Assembly: GCA_030152225.1 (NCBI GenBank)
Contig: JASLHL010000005.1
Span: forward strand, 1-33,048
Direction of reading: 5' to 3'
Source: Flavobacterium sp.
Lineage (GTDB): Bacteria; Bacteroidota; Bacteroidia; Flavobacteriales; Flavobacteriaceae
DNA: 33,048 nucleotides
In this document: piece after piece, positions 18,397 through 27,333 of the stretch
Layout of the letters: every line of letters starts with the position of its first letter
Numbering within the stretch: position 1 is the stretch's first letter
Made by a program: the position numbers and the translations under genes
The notes under the pieces: model-generated
Seen by the model: the letters and a program-made list of their open reading frames with translations, nothing else
What the model was told of the DNA's origin: nothing
Databases searched by the model: none

Positions 18397-21300
18397 TTAG
18401 TTTTCTTCTGTTTCTTCTACTTTGACAAAATCACTGTCTTTTCCCCATTTGCGCTCTACGAGATAGTACAAAGCAGGCAATACGAAAAGCGTTAAAATCG
18501 TGGCGAACAATAGACCATAAACGATCACTGTCGCTAGAGGTCGTTGCACATCTGAACCGATTCCCGTTGCCATAGAGGCTGGAAACAAGCCCAAAATAGC
18601 TACTGTTGCCGTCATTAATACGGGTCTGAATCGCTGTTCTGCTCCAAGCAACACGGCTTCTAGTAACGCATGTCCTCGTTTTCGCAAATCGTTGATATGG
18701 GAAATCATAATCACTCCATTTTGAATGGCTACACCAAATAGTGCAATAAATCCAACCGCAGAGGATACGTTCAAAGACATGCCTCTGATATTCAAGGCTA
18801 ACATTCCACCAAAAAGGGCCAGAGGCACAACAACCATCAACAACCCTGCCTGTCTAAATTGTCCAAAAGCACCATAGAGTAAAACAAACATCAAACACAA
18901 GGTCAACGGCACGATGATCGCTAAACGATTGTATGCACGGTGCTGGTTTTCAAACTGTCCTCCCCACTCAATGTGGAACTTGTTGTGATCATAGGTGATG
19001 TTCTCCTCAATTTTTTGCTGCGCTTCTTTCAATAAAGACCCCAAATCGCGATTACGCACATTCAATTTTACAGTCAAATGACGTCTGTTCATCTCACGTG
19101 TAATCGTACTTTCACCTGTACTTGTCTTGACATCGGCCACTTGAGATAGCGGAATTTTTGCTCCTGTACTTGACGTCAACATCAAATTGGCAATCTTTTC
19201 TGGAGTATTTCTACTTTCTTCTGTATAACGTGCACTGATATCGTATACCTTATTTCCAATAAAGATTTGCGAAATGGCCTTTCCTCCGATCGCTACTTCA
19301 ATGAGCTCAGCAACATCGGCAACATTCAATCCGTATTGTGCTATTTTATCTCGGTTCGCATGGATTTGCAATTGCGGTAAAGGTGGTTCTTGGTCAATGG
19401 CTAAATCTACTGCTCCATCTACTGTTTTCAACGTACCTAACACCTCATTGGCGATGCGTCTAGTTTCGTGAAAATCCTCTCCATATACTTTGACTACTAG
19501 CTCACTGTGCGCCCCTGAAATTTTATCCATTACTCCATCAATCATTGGTTGAGCAAAACCAACCGTAAATCCAGGTAAAGACTCATATTCTGCTGCTAAC
19601 TCTTCGATTAAATCGTTTTTCGTTTTGCCTCTTGGCCATTCTTTATACGGTTTAATTCCGATTGAACACTCGAAATGAGAAGGAGTAAAAGGATCCGTTC
19701 CATCGTCATTTCTCCCTGCTTGAACCATAACGTAAGTTACTTCCTCATATTTCATGGTACGCGCTCTCAACGTATCACTCATTTCTTTGGATTTCTCCAA
19801 CGAAATTCCCGGTGGCAACGTTACTTGTAACCAAATAGATCCTTCGTCCAAAGGCGGTAAGAAATCTTTTCCAACCTTAGCAGTCAATCCAATGGTAATT
19901 GCCAATACAACTAAAATAGGTAAGAAGACTTGTTTTGGCTTTTTCATAATCTTCTCAATACGATTATGATACAAGGTTGTTAGTTTTTCCAACCATTTGT
20001 TGTGGTATATTTTTCGCGGCTTTTTATACACAGCATAGGCTAATCCTGGGATTAAGAACAAGGCAACCAAAAGCGCTCCGAGTAAAGCAAAGCCAACGGT
20101 AAAAGCCATTGGGGTAAACAGTTTCTTCTCAACGCGCTCAAAAGCAAATAGCGGTAAATAGGCTGTGATAATAATAATCGTAGCGAAGAATACTGGTTTT
20201 GCCACTTCTTTGGTTCGTTGGGCAATGGATTTTTCCTTGAGTTCTTCCTCCGGATTGTCTTCCCGTTTCTTGAGGATGGATTCCATCATTACAATGGCTC
20301 CATCGACAATAATACCAAAATCAATGGCTCCTAATGATAATAAGTTGGCAGGAATATCTGTAAAATGCATCAAAATAAAGGCAAATAACAGGGATACAGG
20401 AATGGTAATTGCTACCAATAACGCCCCTCTCCAACTACCTAAGAAAACAATCAATACGATGATAACTAAACTAATCCCTTCAATTAAAGTCGTCGATACG
20501 GTATGTAACGTCGTGTCTACTAATTCTGTACGGTCTAGGAAGGTATGAATCTTCACCCCTTCTGGCAATAGTTCATTATTTAATTCATCGACATATTGAT
20601 GAATTTTTTCTAGTACAATAGAAGGATTCTCCCCTTTTAACAAGAGTACAATTCCCTCAATACTGTCTGAGTAATTGCGCTCTTTATCCGAATAGCCTAA
20701 AATACCTTTGCGCTCTACATTTCCATATTTTAATCGACCTAAATCTTTTAAGAAAATAGGAATTCCATTTTCGGCTTTTACGACGATTTTGCCTAAATCT
20801 TCTAAATCTTTTACCAATCCAATTCCACGCACCACATAGCCCAAATCTCCACGGGTAAGTACACTTCCTCCTGAATTAACGTTGTTTTCTTCAATGGTTT
20901 CTGTAACATCACTTAGTGAAAGGTCGTATTGTTCTAATTTATGTGGATCTAATTCAATTTGAAATTGTGTGGTGATTCCTCCAAAATTGGTTACCTCAGC
21001 TACACCTGAAACTTGATTCAGTTTAGGAATAATAATAAAGTTCTGAATATCCGTTAGCTCGCGTAAACTATAGCCATCTCCTTCGATAATATAGCGGTAT
21101 ACTTCTCCGATTGGCGAGGTTAACGGGTCTAATTCGGGAATGGCATCATAGGGCAATTCCACGCCATTGAGTCGTTCTTGGATACGTTGACGGGCAAAGT
21201 AATCGTCTACTCCATCTTCAAAAACGATGGTAATCATCGAGAGTCCGAAGGTACTATTACTACGCATCACGTGCATACCTGGCATTCCGTTTAGTGCACG

Positions 21301-21510
21301 CTCAATCGGAATGGTAATTTGCAATTCAATTTCTTCTGCTGCTAAACCTGGTACTTGCGTAACTACTTGAGAGGTTGTATCTGCAATATCTGGATAGGCT
21401 TCAATAGAAAGTTGTTTCCATGAATAATACCCAAAAATACACAGTAAGCCAAACAAAGCAGCAACAAGCCATCTTTTGTGTATAGCTGTATCTATTATTG
21501 ATTTTTTCAT
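18397..21510 (-). CDS. Heavy-metal efflux RND transporter, CzcA-like
   Basis: Inner-membrane proton-driven pump of the HME-RND group, exporting metal ions from periplasm or cytoplasm through the TolC-like channel. The 1037 residues give the usual RND plan: helix 1 (about 13-31), a first porter domain, helices 2-6, a second porter domain, helices 8-12. Helix 4 carries DFGIIVDGAIVMME with D397, D403 and E410, the same spacing as the proton-relay D402, D408, E415 of CzcA. CusA-type copper pumps have a different helix-4 pattern, so zinc, cobalt, cadmium or nickel is more likely. An in-frame extension to 21564 would overlap the adaptor gene; the ATG at 21510 (MKKSIIDTA) is better. Confidence 0.94.
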   Translation of the reverse strand: MKKSIIDTAIHKRWLVAALFGLLCIFGYYSWKQLSIEAYPDIADTTSQVVTQVPGLAAEEIELQITIPIERALNGMPGMHVMRSNSTFGLSMITIVFEDGVDDYFARQRIQERLNGVELPYDAIPELDPLTSPIGEVYRYIIEGDGYSLRELTDIQNFIIIPKLNQVSGVAEVTNFGGITTQFQIELDPHKLEQYDLSLSDVTETIEENNVNSGGSVLTRGDLGYVVRGIGLVKDLEDLGKIVVKAENGIPIFLKDLGRLKYGNVERKGILGYSDKERNYSDSIEGIVLLLKGENPSIVLEKIHQYVDELNNELLPEGVKIHTFLDRTELVDTTLHTVSTTLIEGISLVIIVLIVFLGSWRGALLVAITIPVSLLFAFILMHFTDIPANLLSLGAIDFGIIVDGAIVMMESILKKREDNPEEELKEKSIAQRTKEVAKPVFFATIIIITAYLPLFAFERVEKKLFTPMAFTVGFALLGALLVALFLIPGLAYAVYKKPRKIYHNKWLEKLTTLYHNRIEKIMKKPKQVFLPILVVLAITIGLTAKVGKDFLPPLDEGSIWLQVTLPPGISLEKSKEMSDTLRARTMKYEEVTYVMVQAGRNDDGTDPFTPSHFECSIGIKPYKEWPRGKTKNDLIEELAAEYESLPGFTVGFAQPMIDGVMDKISGAHSELVVKVYGEDFHETRRIANEVLGTLKTVDGAVDLAIDQEPPLPQLQIHANRDKIAQYGLNVADVAELIEVAIGGKAISQIFIGNKVYDISARYTEESRNTPEKIANLMLTSSTGAKIPLSQVADVKTSTGESTITREMNRRHLTVKLNVRNRDLGSLLKEAQQKIEENITYDHNKFHIEWGGQFENQHRAYNRLAIIVPLTLCLMFVLLYGAFGQFRQAGLLMVVVPLALFGGMLALNIRGMSLNVSSAVGFIALFGVAIQNGVIMISHINDLRKRGHALLEAVLLGAEQRFRPVLMTATVAILGLFPASMATGIGSDVQRPLATVIVYGLLFATILTLFVLPALYYLVERKWGKDSDFVKVEETEEN

Positions 21511-21532
21511 TTTTTGCTGTTTTATTGGATTA

Positions 21533-22648
21533 CTACAGTTGTGGTAAATAAATACCTCCTTCACTCACTACTTTATCTCCTTTTTCTAAACCGGATAAAA
21601 TAACAGTTTGATTGCCAGAAACCCCTCCAATGACAACATTTTTACGGGTGTACTCATTTGGCGCTACCTCCACAAAGACAAAAGAATCGTCTTCTCCTTG
21701 TAAAACAGCACGTGAAGGCACGAGGATTACTTTTTCAGGTTGGTCGATAAAACGCACATTCACATACATACCTGGTTTTAAAATGCGGTTGTTATTGTCT
21801 GCCTCGATTAAAACATCTATACTTCTCGTTTCTTCATCTACAATTTCATTTACATGATAGATCGTTCCCACAATCGGTTGATCGGGATAGGCTGCTAATT
21901 CAATTTGCACTTTATTCAATTTGGTTAAATGTTGGATATCTTTTTCTTTCACTTTCCCCACAATCCATATTTTGTTTAATGCTGCAATTTTTACTACGGG
22001 ATCTGCATCGTCATTGATGTATTGCCCTAGTACAATATTGTTTTCTAAAATCTCCCCTTCAATGGGTGAGCGAACAATAAGCGGTTGTCCTAAAGCCAAA
22101 GATCCCGGTTGTACATTGTATATCTTGATTGCTGCTGTTGCATTGTCAAATGCCGCTTTAGCTATCGAATTTTCAGTTTCTGCTTCCTCATACTCTTGGC
22201 GAACTCCAACGCCATTTTCCAACAAATCCGCTTGTCTTTTTAGGTTTAAAGACGCTTGTTTATATTCTTGTTTAGAATCAAAGTAATCTTTTTGTGCTTC
22301 GAAATAATCAGGAGAAGAAACCTCAAATAAAGGTTGATTTACACCTACTTTTTGCCCCAATTTGATAAATGATTTGACAATTCTTCCGGAGAAGGGAGAA
22401 GCGATTTCCGCATAATGGTTTGGTATGGCTTTTACTAAACCCGCAGTTACTAGATCAAACGTGAAGTCTTCTTCTGCGACTTCCGCGACTTTAATTCTGC
22501 TTTTCAGATTTGAATTTTCTGTTAAGGAAATCACTTGATTATTCACTTGGTATTGTGCAACATCACTGGTTTGTTCCTTCTTTTCAGAGCAAAAACTCAA
22601 TAAGATACTCAAGCTCAAAACTCCTGCTATTTGTACTTTTTTTGCCAT
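21533..22648 (-). CDS. Periplasmic adaptor (membrane-fusion protein) of the metal-efflux system
   Basis: A 371-residue adaptor linking RND pump and outer-membrane channel. An N-terminal export signal (MAKKVQIAGVLSLSILLSFC) has a cysteine after LSF, an imperfect lipobox because of Phe at -1; it may still be a lipoprotein. Next come a barrel-sandwich (lipoyl-like) half (ASPFSGRIVKSFIKLGQKVG, about 83-102), an alpha-hairpin (about 115-175), the second lipoyl half (IVRSPIEGEI), a beta-barrel and a C-terminal membrane-proximal domain (VLVPSRAVLQGEDDSFVFV). No His-rich metal-binding tail is present. It is the first gene of the operon and ends 22 bases before the pump ATG. Confidence 0.92.
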   Translation of the reverse strand: MAKKVQIAGVLSLSILLSFCSEKKEQTSDVAQYQVNNQVISLTENSNLKSRIKVAEVAEEDFTFDLVTAGLVKAIPNHYAEIASPFSGRIVKSFIKLGQKVGVNQPLFEVSSPDYFEAQKDYFDSKQEYKQASLNLKRQADLLENGVGVRQEYEEAETENSIAKAAFDNATAAIKIYNVQPGSLALGQPLIVRSPIEGEILENNIVLGQYINDDADPVVKIAALNKIWIVGKVKEKDIQHLTKLNKVQIELAAYPDQPIVGTIYHVNEIVDEETRSIDVLIEADNNNRILKPGMYVNVRFIDQPEKVILVPSRAVLQGEDDSFVFVEVAPNEYTRKNVVIGGVSGNQTVILSGLEKGDKVVSEGGIYLPQL

Positions 22649-22849
22649 TATGATTGTTTTAAATTTTTACGTTCTAATATTCTCTTAATTTACGAAATTT
22701 TACCCCATATTTTTAAATATAAAAATAAAACATTACGTTTATTTAACAATTAAAATAATTATCCCTTATCCATAGGGGGTTAAATCACAGCGGAAACGCC
22801 ATTTTTTCATTTTGTTTATTTTTATAGCGTTTGAAACGCCTTTGTTTTA
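22649..22849. other. Intergenic region upstream of the metal-efflux operon
   Basis: About 200 AT-rich bases between mgtE and the efflux operon. It holds two direct copies of GAAACGCC, at 22793-22800 and 22833-22840, exactly 40 bases apart and each preceded by GCG. It also contains a GGGGG tract near 22775. I could not pick out a complete TTG/TAnnTTTG promoter for the adaptor gene and saw no convincing mgtE terminator. Confidence 0.5.
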
Positions 22850-24247
22850 CTAATGCAAATCGAAAATATAAGCAGCTAATCCAAAGTAGAGTAATAAGCC
22901 AATAATATTGACGATCGTTCGAATTGCGGGGCTTGCTACAACTGCAGGATCAGCTCCCATTTTTTTAACGAGTAAGGGTAAAGCAGCTCCAATGACAGTA
23001 GAAAAAACAACTTGTAAAAACAAGGCTACTGCGATTACACCACCAATTGCCCACAGCGTAAATGTTGCTGGAGTTTCCGTTTCCCAACTAAGAAAAACGA
23101 CTTTACCAAAAGCAAGTAAACCTAAACACAGGGCCAATAAAAGCGCAATTCTCATTTCTTTCCACAACACACTCATCCACGACTTGACCGTTATTTGCCC
23201 CAAAGCCAAAGCACGTACGACAACCGTTGCGGATTGACTACCTGCATTGCCTCCTGAATCTGCCACCATTGGCATATACAAGGCGAGAATAACCATTTGA
23301 GCAAGGGCTCCTTCAAAATTGTGAATGATTAAACCCGAAACTAACCCTACAATGGCTAAGGTTACCAGCCAAAACACGCGTTTTTTAAAGTGTTCTACAA
23401 TAGAAGTTTCTGCATAATCTGCATCTTCACTGCTTCCCATCACCCCCATAAACTTTTGCATATCTTCCGTGTGTTCCGCCTGAATAATATCCAGTGCATC
23501 ATCATGGGTAACAATACCGACCACTTGTTTTTTTCGATTGAGAATGGGCAGTGCCACCAATTCGTACTTGTCAATCTTGGCCGCCACTACTTCGCTATCT
23601 TCATCGACATAACCAAAAACAAAATCGCGGTGTAATTCTTCTTCAACCAATTGATGAGGTTCGGCAATAATTAAATCTTTCAAGGTGATAAATCCCAATA
23701 GCGTTTGATCTTCATTCACCACATAGATATAGTAAATTGTCTTTTTAGACGGTGCATCTTGTCTTACTTTGTGAATGGCTTCAAAACAGGTCATATCTTT
23801 CGATACAGTAGCAAAATCGGTACTCATGATTCCCCCTGCAGTATCTTCAGGATAGGAACTCAAAGCCAATACATTTTCTCGGACTTGTTTAGTCAAAAAA
23901 GGCAACAGATCAATTTGTTCTTGTTGAGTTAAAATCTGGAATAAATCAGCGCGATCTTCTGAGGGCATTTGCTCAAATAATCGAGCAAAGCGCTTCATAC
24001 TCAACTGCTGAAAAATGGAAAGTTGTTTTACCAAAGGAAAGGCCGCAAATATTTCAGCTTGATGTTCCAATGGAAATTCCCTCAAAATGACAAATAATTC
24101 TTTGGTATCCATCAAAGACAACGCCTCACTCACATCGATAATAGGCATCTTCTTTAATACAGGAAGCATTTTAATCATTTGATCTAAACCTTGAAAATCT
24201 GCTGCTATTTTATGCAAATTACTGCGCTCATACTTCATTGTTCTCAT
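22850..24247 (-). CDS. mgtE: Magnesium transporter MgtE
   Basis: Mg2+-selective channel of the inner membrane gated by cytoplasmic Mg2+. The 465 residues show the full family plan: N domain of helical repeats (about 30-130), a pair of CBS domains (about 140-260, including VVNEDQTLLGFITLKDLI and GIVTHDDALDII), a plug helix and five transmembrane helices (about 290-462). The pore signature MVADSGGNAGSQSA is intact. At the helix-5 position where Thermus thermophilus MgtE has the ion-binding Asp432, this protein reads TIVNIIG, with N447. Transcribed after the mgtC-like gene, 19 bases apart. The first ATG (24247) and the ATG three codons later are both possible starts. Confidence 0.95.
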   Translation of the reverse strand: MRTMKYERSNLHKIAADFQGLDQMIKMLPVLKKMPIIDVSEALSLMDTKELFVILREFPLEHQAEIFAAFPLVKQLSIFQQLSMKRFARLFEQMPSEDRADLFQILTQQEQIDLLPFLTKQVRENVLALSSYPEDTAGGIMSTDFATVSKDMTCFEAIHKVRQDAPSKKTIYYIYVVNEDQTLLGFITLKDLIIAEPHQLVEEELHRDFVFGYVDEDSEVVAAKIDKYELVALPILNRKKQVVGIVTHDDALDIIQAEHTEDMQKFMGVMGSSEDADYAETSIVEHFKKRVFWLVTLAIVGLVSGLIIHNFEGALAQMVILALYMPMVADSGGNAGSQSATVVVRALALGQITVKSWMSVLWKEMRIALLLALCLGLLAFGKVVFLSWETETPATFTLWAIGGVIAVALFLQVVFSTVIGAALPLLVKKMGADPAVVASPAIRTIVNIIGLLLYFGLAAYIFDLH

Positions 24248-24266
24248 GACATTCCACTTTTAAAGA

Positions 24267-24962
24267 TTAATAGGTAATTAATTCCCAAGAAACTTCTGAC
24301 ACGCCAAATTCCAAAGAAACTTTTTGTGTAATCTGTTCTAAAATATCGTCTTTACGTCCGATGCAGTACACCTCAAACTTGAGGTATGAAAAAGCGGGAT
24401 TTCCATTATCCGAACTTTTTAACGAACGCATTTGCAATTCTTTTTGCGCTTTGAGGTGTTTGAGCACCATAACACGTATATCATTTTCTACTTGTTCTTT
24501 ACATCCTACAATGATCTCATAAAACACTTCTGCTGAATCACTTTCTGTCTCGAAAGACATTTTATTCATCAAACTACCTATTGGGCGCAACAGCAAGTGA
24601 GCAGAAACAATTAATACCGTCATTACAAGGGCCTCTTTCCACAACCCTACTCCACACATAGAGCCAACTGAAGCTGAGCACCAAATAGTCGCTGCGGTAT
24701 TCAACCCACGGATGCTAAATCCATCCTTCATAATCACTCCCGCTCCTAGGAAACCAATTCCACTTACAACATAAGAAGCTACACGTCCTACTGCAGTTCC
24801 GCCTATTTGATAAGACATCAATACAAATCCAGCTGCTCCAATACACACCAAGGTATTGGTTCTCAACCCTGCACTTTTTTGTCTTACTTGACGCTCAGCG
24901 CCAATTAATGCTCCTAAAATAAAAGCAAGTAATAATCTTGAAATAAATACTGTAATTGCCAT
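24267..24962 (-). CDS. MgtC/SapB-family membrane protein
   Basis: A 231-residue protein of the MgtC/SapB family, linked in other bacteria to growth at low Mg2+ and control of ATP synthase or phosphate uptake. The N-terminal half (about 1-125) is a bundle of membrane helices with family signatures ERQVRQKSAGLRTNTLV (residues 23-39) and GAGVIMKDG followed by GLNTAATIW. The C-terminal half (about 145-231) looks like the ACT-like soluble domain found in longer family members. First gene of a unit with mgtE. A possible -7 element (TACTTTTG, 25081-25088) would give a leader of about 110 bases. Whether it acts like Salmonella MgtC is unknown. Confidence 0.9.
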   Translation of the reverse strand: MAITVFISRLLLAFILGALIGAERQVRQKSAGLRTNTLVCIGAAGFVLMSYQIGGTAVGRVASYVVSGIGFLGAGVIMKDGFSIRGLNTAATIWCSASVGSMCGVGLWKEALVMTVLIVSAHLLLRPIGSLMNKMSFETESDSAEVFYEIIVGCKEQVENDIRVMVLKHLKAQKELQMRSLKSSDNGNPAFSYLKFEVYCIGRKDDILEQITQKVSLEFGVSEVSWELITY

Positions 24963-25080
24963 AACTTCATTTTTTTCTCCTACATTCTGAATACTTCTTC
25001 GTTATAAACAATTAGCAGGAGGATTAACATTCTTTAGTTAAAAAGGATTCTGTGTCCATCATTTATTTTTTTTGATGGGA

Positions 25081-25088
25081 CAAAAGTA
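25081..25088 (-). promoter_or_regulatory. Candidate -7 element for the mgtC-mgtE operon
   Basis: On the minus strand TACTTTTG matches TAnnTTTG, about 118 bases ahead of the mgtC-like ATG, with no TTG at the -33 distance. A short hairpin (CCATC/GATGG) follows within the predicted leader. Weak on its own. Confidence 0.4.
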
Positions 25089-25148
25089 GAAGTTACAAGC
25101 ACTGGAGGCTATTAGAAAGCCTTTAGAAAAAAATTAGAATTCTATTAG

Positions 25149-25186
25149 AAAAAAAAAGCGCTTGCAAAATTGCAAGCGCTTTTTTT
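25149..25186 (-). terminator. Terminator of the two-component operon
   Basis: An 11-bp GC-rich stem (AGCGCTTGCAA against TTGCAAGCGCT) flanked by A and T runs of seven or more. Its T-run side overlaps the kinase stop codon, so it ends the response regulator-kinase transcript just before the mgtC region. Confidence 0.92.
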
Positions 25187-26543
25187 ATAATCGAATGGTA
25201 AACGTCGTTCCTTCTCCTACTTTAGATACGACCTGTAGTCTACCTTTATGCAGGTTGATAATCTTATTGGTCAATGGAAGTCCAATGCCATTCCCTTCCT
25301 TATAAGTTTGATTTTTTCCGCGATAGAAAGGGATAAAAATAGAATCCAAATCTTCTTCTGCAATTCCAATTCCCTTGTCGATCACCTCAATAACCAATCG
25401 ATAATCACGGTAAGAAATTTGAATTGTACAGGCTTTATTTTCCGAAAATTTACAAGCATTTTCCAAGAGATTGACTAAAGCTACCTCCAATAAATACGGA
25501 TTGGCCTTGACAATCATCATCTCCTCATTGGTTACGGATTCATCAACTACGAAATTGAATTTATACGAGGCGTCCATTTTTTGCAATTTCTGACAGGCAT
25601 CAATAATCACCTCATCTACGCGAATAGATTTAAATACAATTTCCGTTGGATCATAACTCGCTTTGGCAAAATCCAACAAGCTATTAGATAAACGCACAAT
25701 TTTTTGGGAATCGTTGAGTGCATTTTCAAGGGTTTGAATATAGTAAGCTTGGTCTTGTTCTTTACTTAGGGCCAATTGCAATTCTGCAATAATAGCCGCC
25801 AAAGGCGTTCTCAACTCATGGGATATATTGGAAACAAATTGTTTTTGCGAATCGAAAGAGTTTTCTAGACGATTGAGCATTTCATTAAAGGTATCCGCTA
25901 AAGCTCCAAGTTCATCTTTATTTTTTTCTGTACTAATACGCAAATCTAAATTAGTAGCCGTAATTTTATTTACCTCATTATTCATTTTGGTAATGGGTAA
26001 CAGCACTTTATCAGCAAAAAACAGTCCTACAAAATAGATGACTAGCAGCGAAATCACCACTAATACGACAATGGTTACAAAGAGATTTTGCAGCTTAGTA
26101 TAACCATATTCATCGTAAGCTGTTGCTGTGATCACATAGTCTTGATCAGCAAAGGTATAGGTAACCCCAATCACTTGCCAATCTTCTTGTGTATAGTGTA
26201 AACTTCCCTTGGCAATAATGGACTGAATCATTTCTTTTGTTTCCTTTACTCGGTCAATTTCTACTGCATCGTGATACAGCAAATTAAATCCATAATCGTA
26301 AACCGCTACTTCTACTTCGTTGATAATTTCGCTATTGTTGAGGTAAATTTTGTGTAAGGTTGTCGGTTTAACTTGAGCCTCTAAAAACAACTTAGCCTTG
26401 GTAATGGCTTCTTTTTCTAATTCTTCATAAAATTCAACTTCTCTGCTTTTGGAAGAGGACCAATAGATCACACTGGCAAACACCAATAAAATAGAGGCAA
26501 CCAGCAAGGTAAACAGCAGGGTAAGTCTCGTTTTAATTCTCAT
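25185..26543 (-). CDS. Sensor histidine kinase (two-component system)
   Basis: A 452-residue inner-membrane kinase. Helix 1 (about 7-28) and helix 2 (about 153-176) enclose a sensor region of about 120 residues with no recognised domain. Then come HAMP (about 177-228), HisKA with H242 in NISHELRTPLAA, and the ATPase domain: N-box ENACKF (N362), G1 DKGIG (389-393), G2 GNGIGLPL (417-424). It would phosphorylate the regulator encoded just upstream; the two genes overlap by 11 bases. The signal is unknown. It lies beside magnesium and metal-efflux operons, but a terminator separates them, so control of those genes is only a guess. Confidence 0.94.
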   Translation of the reverse strand: MRIKTRLTLLFTLLVASILLVFASVIYWSSSKSREVEFYEELEKEAITKAKLFLEAQVKPTTLHKIYLNNSEIINEVEVAVYDYGFNLLYHDAVEIDRVKETKEMIQSIIAKGSLHYTQEDWQVIGVTYTFADQDYVITATAYDEYGYTKLQNLFVTIVVLVVISLLVIYFVGLFFADKVLLPITKMNNEVNKITATNLDLRISTEKNKDELGALADTFNEMLNRLENSFDSQKQFVSNISHELRTPLAAIIAELQLALSKEQDQAYYIQTLENALNDSQKIVRLSNSLLDFAKASYDPTEIVFKSIRVDEVIIDACQKLQKMDASYKFNFVVDESVTNEEMMIVKANPYLLEVALVNLLENACKFSENKACTIQISYRDYRLVIEVIDKGIGIAEEDLDSIFIPFYRGKNQTYKEGNGIGLPLTNKIINLHKGRLQVVSKVGEGTTFTIRL

Positions 26544-27234
26544 TATTCTTCAATATGAAGCCCATTCCTGATTTGGTATGGATCAGCTTGTTATGGACAT
26601 CTAACTCTATTTTTTTTCTCAAATAATTGATATATACATCAATAAAATTCGTTCCTGTGTCGAAATGCGTATCCCAAACCTTTTCAGAAATCTCTGCCCG
26701 TGATAAGACGCGTTCTGGATTTTCCATCATATACTGCATCAGATTAAATTCTTTCGGAGTAAGGTGTATCTCTTGTCCTGCGCGTTTGAACTTCTTCTGA
26801 TTCAAATCAATTTCTAAATCGGCATATTTTAAAGTAGCGCTATTGGTTTCTTTTGCATGTTCAAAGCGTTTGAGTAGTGCTCGAATACGAACATAGAGTT
26901 CTCTTAATTCAAAGGGTTTAACTAAATAATCATCTGCGCCTGCATCAAATCCTTCCACTTTATCATCTGTCGTTCCCAAAGCGGTCAGCATAATAATAGG
27001 GGTATTAGGCAAGGTTTGTTTGAGTTCTTTACACAAATCAATCCCGTTAATTTTGGGCAGAATAACATCCGTAATAATTAACTGGTACTTTTTCTGTAGG
27101 GCTAATTTCTTTCCCATATACCCATCATAGGCAACATCTACCGTAAAGTTTTGATCTTGTAAGCTCCGTTGAAGCAATTCAGCAACGCGAATATCGTCTT
27201 CTATTACTAATATTTGACTCAAAAGATTATCCAT
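26533..27234 (-). CDS. OmpR-family response regulator
   Basis: A 233-residue DNA-binding response regulator. The receiver domain (about 6-118) has acidic residues E12-D14 in VIEDDIRV, phospho-acceptor D56 in ITDVILP and the conserved Lys in DDYLVKPFELREL. The C-terminal winged helix (about 135-230) includes LTPKEFNLMQYMMENPERVLSR and the recognition-helix region NFIDVYINYLRKKIE. The in-frame extension to 27300 is charged and not receiver-like, so the ATG at 27234 is chosen. The stop overlaps the kinase start by 11 bases (translational coupling). The ssb-like gene ends 99 bases upstream with no clear terminator, so read-through is possible. Confidence 0.94.
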   Translation of the reverse strand: MDNLLSQILVIEDDIRVAELLQRSLQDQNFTVDVAYDGYMGKKLALQKKYQLIITDVILPKINGIDLCKELKQTLPNTPIIMLTALGTTDDKVEGFDAGADDYLVKPFELRELYVRIRALLKRFEHAKETNSATLKYADLEIDLNQKKFKRAGQEIHLTPKEFNLMQYMMENPERVLSRAEISEKVWDTHFDTGTNFIDVYINYLRKKIELDVHNKLIHTKSGMGFILKNNEN

Positions 27235-27333
27235 TTTAATTAATCTTGAGCAAGATAAGTCTTTTTTGGAAAAACAGAGGTTATTTATCCTGTAAAACAA
27301 CCTCTACTTCCCTTTTCCCCCTACCTTAGTTTA

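Noticed and set aside
22826..22842. GCGTTT/AAACGC hairpin as mgtE terminator
   Set aside because: One-base loop and no T-run on the mgtE strand; recorded instead as part of a direct-repeat pair.
24963..25080. M-box or similar Mg2+ riboswitch ahead of mgtC
   Set aside because: No conserved M-box segments could be recognised and only a 5-bp hairpin is visible.
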